The position numbers and the translations under genes are program-made. Source: Clostridia bacterium (GTDB lineage: Bacteria; Bacillota; Clostridia; Oscillospirales; CAG-272). Taken from it: a stretch of DNA of 64,000 nt. Location of the stretch: NCBI GenBank assembly GCA_017461475.1, contig JAFTXX010000044.1, positions 62,001 to 126,000 of the forward strand, given 5' to 3'. How positions within the stretch are numbered: the stretch's first letter is position 1; the number at the start of each line of letters is the position of its first letter. The notes beneath the pieces are model-generated. The model did no database searches. It saw only the letters and a program-made list of their open reading frames with translations, and was not told the origin of the DNA. Positions 1-9,091 of this stretch are shown here, piece after piece.

Positions 1-293
1 ATTTAGGCGGTATAATTTATGACACTAACTTTTTGCAGTATATGTCATTCGACGGCAAGCAAACTTTGACTGTCGCAATTGCAAAAGAAGAGTTTGATAT
101 TCAAACGGAAGATGCAAAATTGTCTAAAATTTACGGTGTCCCTTTGACAATGGGTGTGTCGGACGGTTCGGCGCAACCGACATATTTTGCGGAAGTTTGC
201 ATTAGGGAAGTATATCTGCACATTACGGCACGCGGGGTTGATGAGTCTGCGTTTGTAGATATAATAAGGGAGATTATAAAGCTGCAGAATTAA
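1..293 (+). CDS. C-terminal part of an unknown protein, cut by the window edge
   Basis: The reading frame is open from base 3 to the TAA at 291-293, so about 96 residues of the C-terminus are present and the true start lies outside the window. A TTG at 33 and an ATG at 42 are internal and have no ribosome binding site. The visible part is soluble-looking and ends with an amphipathic helix (SAFVDIIREIIK). The general look, with beta-strands followed by a helix after a VYLHITARGV segment, is reminiscent of the C-termini of DUF4367-type membrane-anchored proteins. That is only an impression. It ends one base before a perfect 16-bp terminator hairpin. Confidence 0.6.
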   Translation, partial: LGGIIYDTNFLQYMSFDGKQTLTVAIAKEEFDIQTEDAKLSKIYGVPLTMGVSDGSAQPTYFAEVCIREVYLHITARGVDESAFVDIIREIIKLQN

Positions 294-329
294 AAGCACT
301 AAGTTCATTTTTTGAACTTAGTGCTTTTT
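292..329. terminator. Bidirectional rho-independent terminator
   Basis: A perfect 16-bp stem (292-307 with 313-328) encloses a TTTTT loop and is flanked by an A-run and a T-run. It therefore works for the truncated gene on the left (+) and for the large surface protein gene ending at 342 on the minus strand. Confidence 0.9.
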
Positions 330-341
330 GCATCAATTATT

Positions 342-3300
342 TTACTTTGTAAGCATCGCCATGCCGAGGTCGCCGCTCCAGAAAACTGTCGCACCGAGTG
401 CTTCGGCTACGGCGCGGACGGGGAGATATGTGCGGTTGCTTGCGGGGTCGATGTAGGCGGGAGAGTCAAGCGGGACGCTCACGCCGTTTACTGTGGCAGC
501 AGACGCGCCGATAGTTATGCTTACCTCTCTGCTGTCCTCACCCTTGAGGGTAGCGGTGCTTGTAGCGCCGTCCCATGCGACTGTTGCGCCGAACGCCTCG
601 GCGACAAAGCGGACGGGCAGCATTGTGCGGTTGTTTTTGATAACGGGTACTGCGTCAAGCACTTTCGATGCGTTATTGACATGACCGATGTTTTCGCCTA
701 TCGCAAGCGTTACGCGGGTGCCGCCGATGTTGTCAAATCCCGATATCTTAAAGCCGAGCGGCAGGGCGTTCAGCGGCATTTCAAACACAGTGGAAAGCGG
801 TGAGGGGTGGTTGTCAACGCCTATTGTCACGCCGCTCTTGTCTACGGTATATGGCTCCATAAACGCGTATCTGCCGCTGCTTGTGTCTTTGCCGAGGTAG
901 CCGTGATACATTATATAGCGCGTTTTTCCGTCGGGCGTTGTGCATATGGATGGGCCGCCTACGCCGTTTACTTCATCATTTTTGTAAAATATCGGAGTGG
1001 ATGACTTCTCCCAACTTGCAGCGTCGAGCAAGTTGCCGCCGAGGTACTTCATCTGTCCGAGTTTGTACTCGGTTGTCCAATATCCGCTGCATGCGTACAG
1101 CACGAATAACTCGCCACTGTCACCGACTATCGGGGTAATACCCTCGATAACCGCGGGGTACCATTTATTTTCGTTTTCGGCGTAGCCGTAGCCGCCCTTT
1201 TCCCAGTCATATTCGGGTGCGACAAGTTCAAGCACGTCACCCGTTACCGTCCAGGGATTTTTCATTTTTGAAAGGTACATTACCTGTCTGAAATTCTCGG
1301 TTCCGCGGTCGCGCTGTTCTATCCAGAGGGTGTAATACTCACCGCCGTAGCGCAGCGCGGTCTCGCCTGCGCACCAGTCGATGTTGTTGACAAAAGTTTC
1401 GGTGTCGCTGACGAATTTTTCGGGCACACCTTCTTCACCCGTGACGGGGTTTACCCACTTGCCCTGCAGGTCGTTTGTTGTGCATTTGAGTACATAACTG
1501 CGGCGGCTCTGCCCGTCGGTTGCAGTGTCGGAAAGTCCGTCAATTTCGCGGCTGAAGGTTGAGAAGAAGAGATACCAGCCTTCATACTCCTCGCCGAATG
1601 CTTCCGCGGGGAAATACTCTAGCTTTGACGGCCATATGCAGTGCACGCGTCCGTCGAGTGCATCATATGCGGCAGTGGCATCGAAAATAAGTTCTCCCGT
1701 GGAATACGCAAGGTCAGCAACATTTGCCGCTTTGTACATACTAAGCGTCGATGACGACGTGTACATGTAATAATACATACCGTCAACCAGTGCAATGCGC
1801 GGGTCTGCCGCCTTGCGGATTGGGTTTGTGTAGGTAAATGTGCCGCTCTCTGCGGCGCCGAGGTCAAAGTCCTCGCCCGTGGTAAGCGTTGAAACAAGCT
1901 TTCCGCCGAACTTTTCGCCGCCGACAATGTCGGTGAGGTGAGCAAAGTCACCGCCGTTTACAGTTACGGTGTACTCGCCGTTTACTGTGGTTTCATAGCG
2001 GGTAGCAACACGGATCTTGCCGTAGAATGTACCGCCGTTCAATACTATGTCAATTTTGCCGTCGAAAACTTCACTTGCAAGCGAAGTAACGCCGTATATT
2101 CCACTGTAAAATGTACCGCCGTTTACGGTAAGCGTTCCGCTGCCCGTCTGATTGCCCGCGCCGAGCGCGCATACTCTGCCTCGGAATGTGCCGCCGTTAA
2201 TTGTGAGCGATGCCGTCATATCGGGGAAGTTTGCCGCGGCGGTGCTTGCGCCGTAGACATGGTACCATGTGCCGCCGTTTACCGTGAGGTTTGCGCTGTG
2301 AAGTTCGTAGTTATTGTGCCGTGTTCCGCCGACAATGCACACATATGTGGTCACGTTTGGCTCAAGCGTGCAGTATACGTCCTCGCCTATCACGCCTTTG
2401 TGTCCGTTGAACACAAGGTAGGACGCGTTTTTGCCCGAGAGGATGTCGACACCGTCGAAATCGGTGTCGCTGTAGAGGTACAGATTGCCCTCAAAGAGGA
2501 TGTGCGCGCCGTTGGTCTTGCGGTAGTCAACGCCGTCAAAAACCGATGTCACCGTGTACTGTGCGTCGGCGGCGGGTGTTGATGTATTATTTACCGTCAC
2601 CTTGCCGCAAATCACCACGGTGCCGCCGTTTGGAAGTGCCGCGAAAGCGTCCGCAAGGTTTGACAGTGCGTAATCGGCAGACGCGCCGTTTCCGCTGCCG
2701 CCGTCCGAGACAAAAACAACATTTTCGCTTGTGACTTTGGCAAACAGAGGAGAAATTTTTTCAACAAGCGCCGCGTCGGTAGTCCCGCTTGTGACGAGGT
2801 TTGAATTTTTCGCATCAAGCGTGCATGTGCCGATGTTGCCGCCGCCAAGACGCAGTGTGAAACTGTCGGATTTTACGTTCAAAGCGCCTATGTTTCCGTC
2901 AAGCAATGAAACTTCCGCCGCCGATGATGTGACATTGACGGTACCGACATTTGCGCCGTCAATGAGAAGTGACGGACCTGTAAGGGTTACGGTCTTTGCA
3001 CTGCCGCCCGTGAGGGTGACGGTGCCGCCGCTTACCGTGTCAAAATCGCCGCCGTTTGCTGTGACGGTGTCCGCAGTGACAGAAACGGTGCCGCCCATTT
3101 TTGTATTTTCGCCGAAAGTCACCGCACTGCCTGTGACGGTGGCATTTCCCGCAAGAGCAATGCCGTCAAATGCAACCTCGCCGCCCACGGTAAATGCGCC
3201 GCCGAGGTTAAGCGTACCTCCTTTGTAGGTTATCGGCTGGGAGTGGGTCGGTTCGGAGAAGTTTTTGGCGGTGTATTCGCCGACGATAACGATGTCACCG

Positions 3301-4451
3301 CCGCCATTTGCAAGAAGTTCAACAGCCGCACCGAGGTCGCCCGCAGGCGATGAAACGCTCATGCCGTCGCCGTCAGCACCGCCCGAGACATACACAACGC
3401 CGAAACGCTCGGTATCGGTAAGTCCCTCAATGCTTTCAACAAACTCGGTCGAGTGAAGTATCGAGTTGTAACGCAGAAGTATCTGCTTGCCGTATGCCGC
3501 GGTCTTAATGGTATCGTTGCCGTAGGTGACGGCTATCTTGCCGAGCGTAAGCGCGTCAAGCGTGATGTCGGTGTCGCCGAGGACGTTGTTTATGTACAGC
3601 GTGGAAACGATGTTGCCGCCGTTTAGTTCAACATGGGCATTGCCGTTAAGCCGTCTTGTGCCGTCGCCGCCGAGATAGATGTCCGAAAACGCACCGCCGT
3701 TTACAACGAGGTTAAGGTTCCCGCTGTAGTGGTTAAGCGTCGCGCCGCCGTAAAAACGGTCGATGCGTCCGCCGTTTACGGTGACGTTTGCCGTGCCGGT
3801 AAATGTATATGTACCCGCACCTTTCTGATAGCCGAAACAGATAACGCGGTGGAATTTACCGCTGTCAATAGTGATGTTTACATCTTTATTCGCGGGCAAA
3901 TCAAGGCTTGCGGGCGAGTGATACCCGCCTATAACAAAGAGTTTTTTTGACTGTCCTTCGGTGTTTTCACAGTCAAATCCGTCGCCGAATTCCATGGAAT
4001 TGAAATTACCCGCGAGGTAGATAGGAGTTGCGTCGCTTTTCAGCGTGATATTTTCAAATCTTATATCGCCGCCGCAGTCGTAGCCGTACTCCTCGGGAAA
4101 ATAGATGCACGCGCCGTCCTTGCGGTAGTCGTATTCGTCTGTAAGTGCTGTTACTGTAATTTTTCCGCTGTGCAAAGGCTCAACAAAGCGGGGAATATTT
4201 GAAATTACCGTGTCGCGCTCGGTGACGGTGTACTTGTCGGTGACAACCACCGTGCCGCCGTCTTTGACCGCTTCTATTGCCGCTTTCAGCGTGGCAAAAG
4301 GTGCGCTCGCGCTTCCGTCAAAGGAGTCACTGCCCTCGGCGGCGCTGAGATAAACGGTTTTTTCCGCGGCAAGCGCCGATATTGACAGCACCGCGGCGGC
4401 ACAAAGCAGTACCAAAAGCGTTATTATTTTATAAGATACTTTTCTCAACAT
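342..4451 (-). CDS. Giant secreted beta-helix / GH43-like surface protein with copper-amine-oxidase-N-type wall domain
   Basis: The ATG at 4451 follows AAAGG and gives 1,369 residues. A longer in-frame start at 4496 would overlap the upstream gene and puts a Cys-rich stretch before the signal peptide. After a signal peptide (about 1-28) come two long regions of right-handed parallel beta-helix repeats, marked by recurring TVNGGTF-like rungs (about 30-340 and 590-860). A five-bladed propeller resembling GH43 follows (about 880-1230). Candidate catalytic residues are Asp883 (ADPRIA), Asp1025 (NNIDWCAGE) and Glu1103 (VIEGITPI). The last ~120 residues are two copies of the copper amine oxidase N-terminal-like fold (LPVRFVAEAFGA, LPVRAVAEALGA), often used for wall attachment. 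It is the third gene of an operon behind the glycyl radical enzyme and solute-binding protein genes. It probably binds or cuts a plant or mucosal glycan; the substrate is unknown. Confidence 0.85.
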   Translation of the reverse strand: MLRKVSYKIITLLVLLCAAAVLSISALAAEKTVYLSAAEGSDSFDGSASAPFATLKAAIEAVKDGGTVVVTDKYTVTERDTVISNIPRFVEPLHSGKITVTALTDEYDYRKDGACIYFPEEYGYDCGGDIRFENITLKSDATPIYLAGNFNSMEFGDGFDCENTEGQSKKLFVIGGYHSPASLDLPANKDVNITIDSGKFHRVICFGYQKGAGTYTFTGTANVTVNGGRIDRFYGGATLNHYSGNLNLVVNGGAFSDIYLGGDGTRRLNGNAHVELNGGNIVSTLYINNVLGDTDITLDALTLGKIAVTYGNDTIKTAAYGKQILLRYNSILHSTEFVESIEGLTDTERFGVVYVSGGADGDGMSVSSPAGDLGAAVELLANGGGDIVIVGEYTAKNFSEPTHSQPITYKGGTLNLGGAFTVGGEVAFDGIALAGNATVTGSAVTFGENTKMGGTVSVTADTVTANGGDFDTVSGGTVTLTGGSAKTVTLTGPSLLIDGANVGTVNVTSSAAEVSLLDGNIGALNVKSDSFTLRLGGGNIGTCTLDAKNSNLVTSGTTDAALVEKISPLFAKVTSENVVFVSDGGSGNGASADYALSNLADAFAALPNGGTVVICGKVTVNNTSTPAADAQYTVTSVFDGVDYRKTNGAHILFEGNLYLYSDTDFDGVDILSGKNASYLVFNGHKGVIGEDVYCTLEPNVTTYVCIVGGTRHNNYELHSANLTVNGGTWYHVYGASTAAANFPDMTASLTINGGTFRGRVCALGAGNQTGSGTLTVNGGTFYSGIYGVTSLASEVFDGKIDIVLNGGTFYGKIRVATRYETTVNGEYTVTVNGGDFAHLTDIVGGEKFGGKLVSTLTTGEDFDLGAAESGTFTYTNPIRKAADPRIALVDGMYYYMYTSSSTLSMYKAANVADLAYSTGELIFDATAAYDALDGRVHCIWPSKLEYFPAEAFGEEYEGWYLFFSTFSREIDGLSDTATDGQSRRSYVLKCTTNDLQGKWVNPVTGEEGVPEKFVSDTETFVNNIDWCAGETALRYGGEYYTLWIEQRDRGTENFRQVMYLSKMKNPWTVTGDVLELVAPEYDWEKGGYGYAENENKWYPAVIEGITPIVGDSGELFVLYACSGYWTTEYKLGQMKYLGGNLLDAASWEKSSTPIFYKNDEVNGVGGPSICTTPDGKTRYIMYHGYLGKDTSSGRYAFMEPYTVDKSGVTIGVDNHPSPLSTVFEMPLNALPLGFKISGFDNIGGTRVTLAIGENIGHVNNASKVLDAVPVIKNNRTMLPVRFVAEAFGATVAWDGATSTATLKGEDSREVSITIGASAATVNGVSVPLDSPAYIDPASNRTYLPVRAVAEALGATVFWSGDLGMAMLTK

Positions 4452-4464
4452 AACACAGCCTTTC

Positions 4465-5913
4465 TTATTTTTTCCATGTGGACAAAGCCGTGTCAAACGC
4501 GGCGTTTATCTTATCAAGTTTGCTCTCTGCGCTGAGTTTATTGCTCTCATAGCGCGCGGTAAAACCCCGGTCATACTCGCGCACCATGTAAATAAGTTCG
4601 CTGTTGAAATCTCCGAGTTGATAATAATATCCAAGGTCATACGCAACGGTGGAAAAGATAATATCGAGCATTTCGACCGATTCCTCGTCGCGTGTGCTCT
4701 GTCCTACTATAGTCTTTTCGTAATACGCCGGAGTAACGATTTCCTTGCCGTAATATGCGAGAGCGTCAAGCACTCTGCCGGTGCACTCGCAGTTGCGGAG
4801 CAAAATCGGGGCGCAGTAAAACTGCGAATTGTACGGCGAAACAGTCTGGTGATAACTTTCCTGCGCGCTGTCAAGTTTGGGATAGGGAACTATGCCGAAA
4901 TCCGCCTCCATAGTGCGAAGCGCGGGCACATTGCCGAGCGTGCTCATCCAGAAAAGACCCTGATTGTTGTTCCATATATCCGACGCGCTTTTCAGTTTGC
5001 GCTGATAGCAAAGCGCTGTAGTTTCATCATAAATGATATCGAAATACTTGTCAAGAGCGCTTGAAGTTCTTTCGTTGTAAAGCGTCAGGGTTATTGTTCC
5101 GTCGTCAGAGACGGTGGCGCACTTTTCGCCGATGCCGTTGATAATGCCCATAACAGCATCGTCCCATACAAGCAGACCGTAGCGGTCGTTTTCGTCACGG
5201 AGACCGTCGCCGTTCAAATCCTCGCTGACTTGTTTTACAAGTCCTGCGAATGTCTCAAGCGTCCAGTTGTTGTTTTTGACATATTCATACGGACTTGTAA
5301 GGTCGTAGTCCTCGATAAGTTTTTTGTTGAACAGCAGGGTGAAAAGCGCGTTGTTGTCGGACACGGTGATGTCACCCGTGGTGAAGTACATAACGCCGTT
5401 TATGGAGAGGTCACGGTTTGCGTTCTGGTCCCAGTAAGGGCGCGAGAGGTCAAGCCCGGGCAGAGAATTAAGGTCAAATATCAGGTTGGAGTATGCCAGC
5501 ACCGCCGCGTCGTACCCCGCTATAAGCGAAGCGTCATAAGTGGTGGTACCCGAGAGATAGTCGTTTGCAAGGCTCATATATCCGGGACCGCCGCCGAGCG
5601 AGCGTTCCTGCTTTACCTCGCTGATTATTTCTATGTTGAACTCGCTTTCAACCTTCTCTTTACGCTCGAAAAGCGCCTTGTCAAGTACGGCGTTTGAATC
5701 CACGTCCTCGGAAAAATCGTCAAACGCAACATTGCCCGCGGTAAGCACCAAAAACTCATCTCCACCGTAGTCTACGGAAGTAGGAACATAGTCCGTGACT
5801 TTGGGTTCGGTAGTTTCAACCGCTACGGTTGTCACGGTTTCACCCTCGCCGCATGAGCAAAGCAGAGCAAGAAAAAGCGTTAATGCCATGAAAAATATAA
5901 GTTTTATTTTCAT
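4465..5913 (-). CDS. Extracellular solute-binding lipoprotein (carbohydrate ABC transporter, family 1)
   Basis: This 482-residue protein begins with a lipoprotein signal peptide whose lipobox (LCSC) places the acylated cysteine at residue 21. A Thr/Glu-rich linker and a periplasmic-binding-protein fold follow, with the YGGDEFLVL strand and long helical C-terminal region typical of clostridial family 1 sugar-binding proteins. The start has AAGGAG seven bases upstream. It lies 10 bp after the glycyl radical enzyme gene and 13 bp before the giant surface protein gene, so the three look co-transcribed. No permease genes are adjacent, so the partner permeases must be elsewhere or the protein acts as a sensor or retention protein. 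An ATPase of the MsmK/UgpC type that could serve such systems begins at 63128. Confidence 0.88.
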   Translation of the reverse strand: MKIKLIFFMALTLFLALLCSCGEGETVTTVAVETTEPKVTDYVPTSVDYGGDEFLVLTAGNVAFDDFSEDVDSNAVLDKALFERKEKVESEFNIEIISEVKQERSLGGGPGYMSLANDYLSGTTTYDASLIAGYDAAVLAYSNLIFDLNSLPGLDLSRPYWDQNANRDLSINGVMYFTTGDITVSDNNALFTLLFNKKLIEDYDLTSPYEYVKNNNWTLETFAGLVKQVSEDLNGDGLRDENDRYGLLVWDDAVMGIINGIGEKCATVSDDGTITLTLYNERTSSALDKYFDIIYDETTALCYQRKLKSASDIWNNNQGLFWMSTLGNVPALRTMEADFGIVPYPKLDSAQESYHQTVSPYNSQFYCAPILLRNCECTGRVLDALAYYGKEIVTPAYYEKTIVGQSTRDEESVEMLDIIFSTVAYDLGYYYQLGDFNSELIYMVREYDRGFTARYESNKLSAESKLDKINAAFDTALSTWKK

Positions 5914-5923
5914 TTGGTTCTCC

Positions 5924-8128
5924 TTATCCTTCGATGCCCGCGGTGCGTTTGATAAAGTCGTCCTGCACCTTTGCGTTCATGTTGACCCAGTATTCGTTCC
6001 AGCCGCAGACGCGCACCTGCAAAGTGGGATATTTTTCGGGGTGTGCTTTTGCGTCAAGCAGGGTGTCAAGGTTTACAATGTTGCCCTGAATTGCAAATCC
6101 TCCGCCCTCAAAGAATACTCTGATAAGCGATTTCATCGCGTTTATGCCTGCCTCGCCCTCAACCGCCGAGGGGTGAACGATAAAGTCGAGCGGCGCGCCG
6201 TCAACAAAATCGGTGTTGTCAAGTTTTGTGACCGACTGTATAAATGCGGTCACGCCGTTTTTCTCCATGCCGTTGACGGGGCGCATATTCTTGGAAAGAG
6301 GTTCACGCGCAAGTCTGCCGTCGGCGGTTGCGCCTGCGCGGCTGCCGTAACCCTCGGCCATGTTGACAGAATCGCAGCCGAAGCGGAATACGCCGCCGGT
6401 GGATGTGGGTTTGCCGATAATTTCGTTTGCGCAGAATTTGAAGATATCACGTGCGAGGTCATCGGCTTCGTCTATGTTGTTGCCGTATTTTACTGGGTCT
6501 TTCATTATCTCTGCGCGGAGAGTTCCCGAACCCTGCCAGTTGTTTTCGAGGATTGTGCGAAGCTCCGCAAGCGTAACTCTGCCGCGCTCGTAAACGAACT
6601 TTTTGACCGCCAAAAGCGAGTCAACGGCGGTGGCAATTGCAAAGCATTTGATAGACTGATTGCGGTATTCCATGCCGCAGTCGAAAACATCTTTGCCGCC
6701 CTCGACGCAGGAGCGGATTGTACCCGAATAGTATGGTGAGGGGTTTGCCTCGTATGCGTAATGTGCCTGAACATTGACATTATTCATGACAAGTTCGCAG
6801 TGTTCTTTAAGATAACTGTAGTAAACGGAGAGAAATTCCTCCCATGTTTTCGGCTCCTCGGTACGCTGCCCGAGGTAAAGCCTGCCGAGTATATCCCATC
6901 CGCCGGTAATTGCGTATTCGCAAGCCTTGGCAAGGTTTATCCAGGAAGCGCAAATGCGGGAGTCCTCAAGTCCCATTATCGTGGATTCATAACAGCCGAT
7001 GGGGACATATTTGTCGGCGATGTCGCGCTGTATGCCGATTTTTTCGTAGCCTGCAAACACTGCTTTGTCGTTGACAAGCACCATCGATGACGAGCCTTGC
7101 TGAATCATGGTGACAAGGCGGGTGAGAAGTTTGTCGGACATGTTTTTACCGCAGCGTATGTGAATTTTGGGATTGTGAATTTTAAGTTCTGTGTATGCGT
7201 CAAGCATAATCTCGGTAAGTTCCGCGGCGTCGCACGTGTCGTCCTTCCACGCCTTGCCGATACAGATAGGCTGGTCGGCGTAACGCTTTTCCGCAGCGAC
7301 TTTTTGCCAGAAGTAACGGAACATTTCGGTTGCCGATTCTTTTGTAAGTATGCCGTTTTTCTTATCCGAAGTATAGAACGGCGCGTACATTTCGTCAACG
7401 GGACCGTATGTTCGGCAACGCTCTCTGCCGAGCTCTACCACGTTTAGCACGATATGGCAAAGACAAAGCACCTGATAAAGAGTTTTCGGCGGCTCGTTTA
7501 TAATAACGCGCAGCGCGTCCGAATAGTAGTCAAGTCCCATACGCTCCGACTCGTCGAGCAGACGGTTCATGTAGGTGAGCATTGCCTCAAATGCGATAAT
7601 TTCCGCGTTGTAAAAATCGGTCTGACGCTCGGTTATACTGCCGCTTTCCACCTTCTTCTGCTTTTCGCTTACAATACGGTCAAGCAGACCTTTTGCGCCG
7701 AGGTTTATAACGTCGTTCCAGTCAATAACGATGTGCCACACGTCGGTGTCGGGCGCGGCAAGACCTGTGAGGATAAACATTCTGCGCTGTGCGCGTACCG
7801 CGCCGCAGCGGCGGTCAAACACTTTTTCGTAGCGCTCTCTTGAAAACATTTCAAGCACGCTCGGCTTTGCGTCTTTAATATACGTTCCTCCATGGCGAAG
7901 CTTGTCGGGGAACATTGTATGAGGATTAAGTCCTAGTTGCGCATTCTCAAGCATAATCTTGTAGAGATTTGCCATGAGCAGCGGTGCGGGCATTTTAGGA
8001 TTCTCCGCGGCAAAAGCGCGGATTTTTTGGTCTATCTCCGAAGGAGCAAGACCCGTACTCTCGTTCCACTCGGCATCTTCATATTCGTTTTGAATGTACT
8101 TTCTGTCGCTGTAAAAATTGGTATACAT
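5924..8128 (-). CDS. Glycyl radical enzyme of the pyruvate formate-lyase / eliminase superfamily
   Basis: The 734-residue protein carries both hallmark sites. The cysteine loop reads IGCYE, giving catalytic Cys379 and a general-base-like Glu381 (the Cys-x-Glu pattern of dehydratases and other eliminases rather than the double Cys of true PFL). The C-terminal glycyl radical motif RVCGWNEYW places the radical Gly at 709. The Cys-to-Gly spacing of 330 residues is what the diol-dehydratase group shows. An NLAKACEYA helix follows the Cys loop as in the family. The GWHD stretch of diol dehydratases is not conserved, so the substrate cannot be named. No radical SAM activating enzyme, needed to install the radical, is in the window. 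The start at 8128 has AGGTGA upstream. The gene is first in a three-gene minus-strand operon and divergent from an AraC regulator. Confidence 0.9.
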   Translation of the reverse strand: MYTNFYSDRKYIQNEYEDAEWNESTGLAPSEIDQKIRAFAAENPKMPAPLLMANLYKIMLENAQLGLNPHTMFPDKLRHGGTYIKDAKPSVLEMFSRERYEKVFDRRCGAVRAQRRMFILTGLAAPDTDVWHIVIDWNDVINLGAKGLLDRIVSEKQKKVESGSITERQTDFYNAEIIAFEAMLTYMNRLLDESERMGLDYYSDALRVIINEPPKTLYQVLCLCHIVLNVVELGRERCRTYGPVDEMYAPFYTSDKKNGILTKESATEMFRYFWQKVAAEKRYADQPICIGKAWKDDTCDAAELTEIMLDAYTELKIHNPKIHIRCGKNMSDKLLTRLVTMIQQGSSSMVLVNDKAVFAGYEKIGIQRDIADKYVPIGCYESTIMGLEDSRICASWINLAKACEYAITGGWDILGRLYLGQRTEEPKTWEEFLSVYYSYLKEHCELVMNNVNVQAHYAYEANPSPYYSGTIRSCVEGGKDVFDCGMEYRNQSIKCFAIATAVDSLLAVKKFVYERGRVTLAELRTILENNWQGSGTLRAEIMKDPVKYGNNIDEADDLARDIFKFCANEIIGKPTSTGGVFRFGCDSVNMAEGYGSRAGATADGRLAREPLSKNMRPVNGMEKNGVTAFIQSVTKLDNTDFVDGAPLDFIVHPSAVEGEAGINAMKSLIRVFFEGGGFAIQGNIVNLDTLLDAKAHPEKYPTLQVRVCGWNEYWVNMNAKVQDDFIKRTAGIEG

Positions 8129-8227
8129 TAGCCGTCACCTCGTTTAAGTTTTCTAATTTTAATATATAACACCGAGAAAAAAAGATAAATGGCAAATACG
8201 GAAATTTTGTATTTTTCGGAACAGATA

Positions 8228-8256
8228 TTGCAATTTGCAAAACTATATTATAAAAT
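8228..8256 (+). promoter_or_regulatory. Promoter of the AraC regulator gene
   Basis: TTGCAA at 8228-8233 and TAAAAT at 8251-8256 are separated by 17 bases. It lies in the 149-bp divergent intergenic region shared with the glycyl radical enzyme operon, where the regulator is expected to bind. Confidence 0.6.
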
Positions 8257-8277
8257 GAAGAAAAAGGGGGTGCGGAT

Positions 8278-9054
8278 ATGTTTTTGCAGCATGTTCCCGT
8301 ATCAAAGATTCTCTACTGCTCAAAAATATACACAAAGCCCGATATAATTGACGTAAGCGGCGGCAGACACGCACACGCACTTGTGTTTTTTATTGAGGGA
8401 AACTGCGATTATGTTTACGGTGACAAGGTTTATTCCGCATCGGCAGGCTCGGTTTTGTTCTTACCGTACGGCAGAGAATATGTCATTCACCGCTTTTCCA
8501 TGGCGCAGTGCATATATGTCGACTTTCTCACTTGCGGTGACGCAGATGCTGAACCTTTTGTAAAAAACTACCCAAATTCGTCACAGTTCCGCGACGTGTT
8601 CGGCGTACTGCTTTCGCTGTATAGACAAAAGAAAATCGGATACGAAGCCGAAATGATGAGCGCCCTCTACAAACTGATTTCGATGATACAGACAGCCGAC
8701 AGGACGGCGTACTTCCCGGGTGTGAAATATCAAAAAATAGCGGACGCGGTGGAACACATCAATAAAAACTACTGCTCTGGAAATTTGCGCATATCCAGCC
8801 TTGCAAAACTGTCGGGCGTAAGCACCCGCTATTTTGCAGAGCTGTTCTCGGTGTTTTTCGGCGTATCTCCGAAAGAATACATACTCCGCATGCAGCTTGA
8901 AACGGCAAAAAATCTGCTGATTTCCACTGATGATTCGATAAGTTCTATAGCCGAAGTCTGCGGTTTCAGTGACGTTTATTACTTCAGCAAAATCTTCAAA
9001 AAAGAGCTCGGCGAAACGCCGAGCATGTTCAGAAAAGTGAATAAAGCGCTGTAA
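8278..9054 (+). CDS. AraC-family transcriptional regulator with N-terminal cupin
   Basis: This 258-residue protein has an N-terminal sugar-sensing cupin-type half (about 15-140; SAGSVLFLPYGREY is the typical double-psi turn) and a C-terminal pair of helix-turn-helix motifs (about 155-255). The second HTH shows the AraC signature IAEVCGFSDVYYFSKIFKK with the GETPSMFRK tail. GGGGG lies just upstream of the ATG. It is transcribed divergently from the glycyl radical enzyme operon, which is the usual arrangement for a regulator that senses the substrate of that operon. The ligand is unknown. Confidence 0.92.
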   Translation: MFLQHVPVSKILYCSKIYTKPDIIDVSGGRHAHALVFFIEGNCDYVYGDKVYSASAGSVLFLPYGREYVIHRFSMAQCIYVDFLTCGDADAEPFVKNYPNSSQFRDVFGVLLSLYRQKKIGYEAEMMSALYKLISMIQTADRTAYFPGVKYQKIADAVEHINKNYCSGNLRISSLAKLSGVSTRYFAELFSVFFGVSPKEYILRMQLETAKNLLISTDDSISSIAEVCGFSDVYYFSKIFKKELGETPSMFRKVNKAL

Positions 9055-9060
9055 TCCAAC

Positions 9061-9089
9061 AAAAAACCGTCCGAATTGGACGGTTTTTA
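9061..9089. terminator. Rho-independent terminator between convergent genes
   Basis: An 11-bp stem (AAAAACCGTCC / GGACGGTTTTT) with a GAATT loop. Poly-A and poly-T flanks allow use from both the AraC gene (+) and the SLH/GH43 gene ending at 9092 (-). Confidence 0.88.
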
Positions 9090-9091
9090 TT

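Noticed and set aside
5795..6739. A 314-residue plus-strand open frame
   Set aside because: It is antisense across the junction of the solute-binding protein and glycyl radical enzyme genes, which are both certain.
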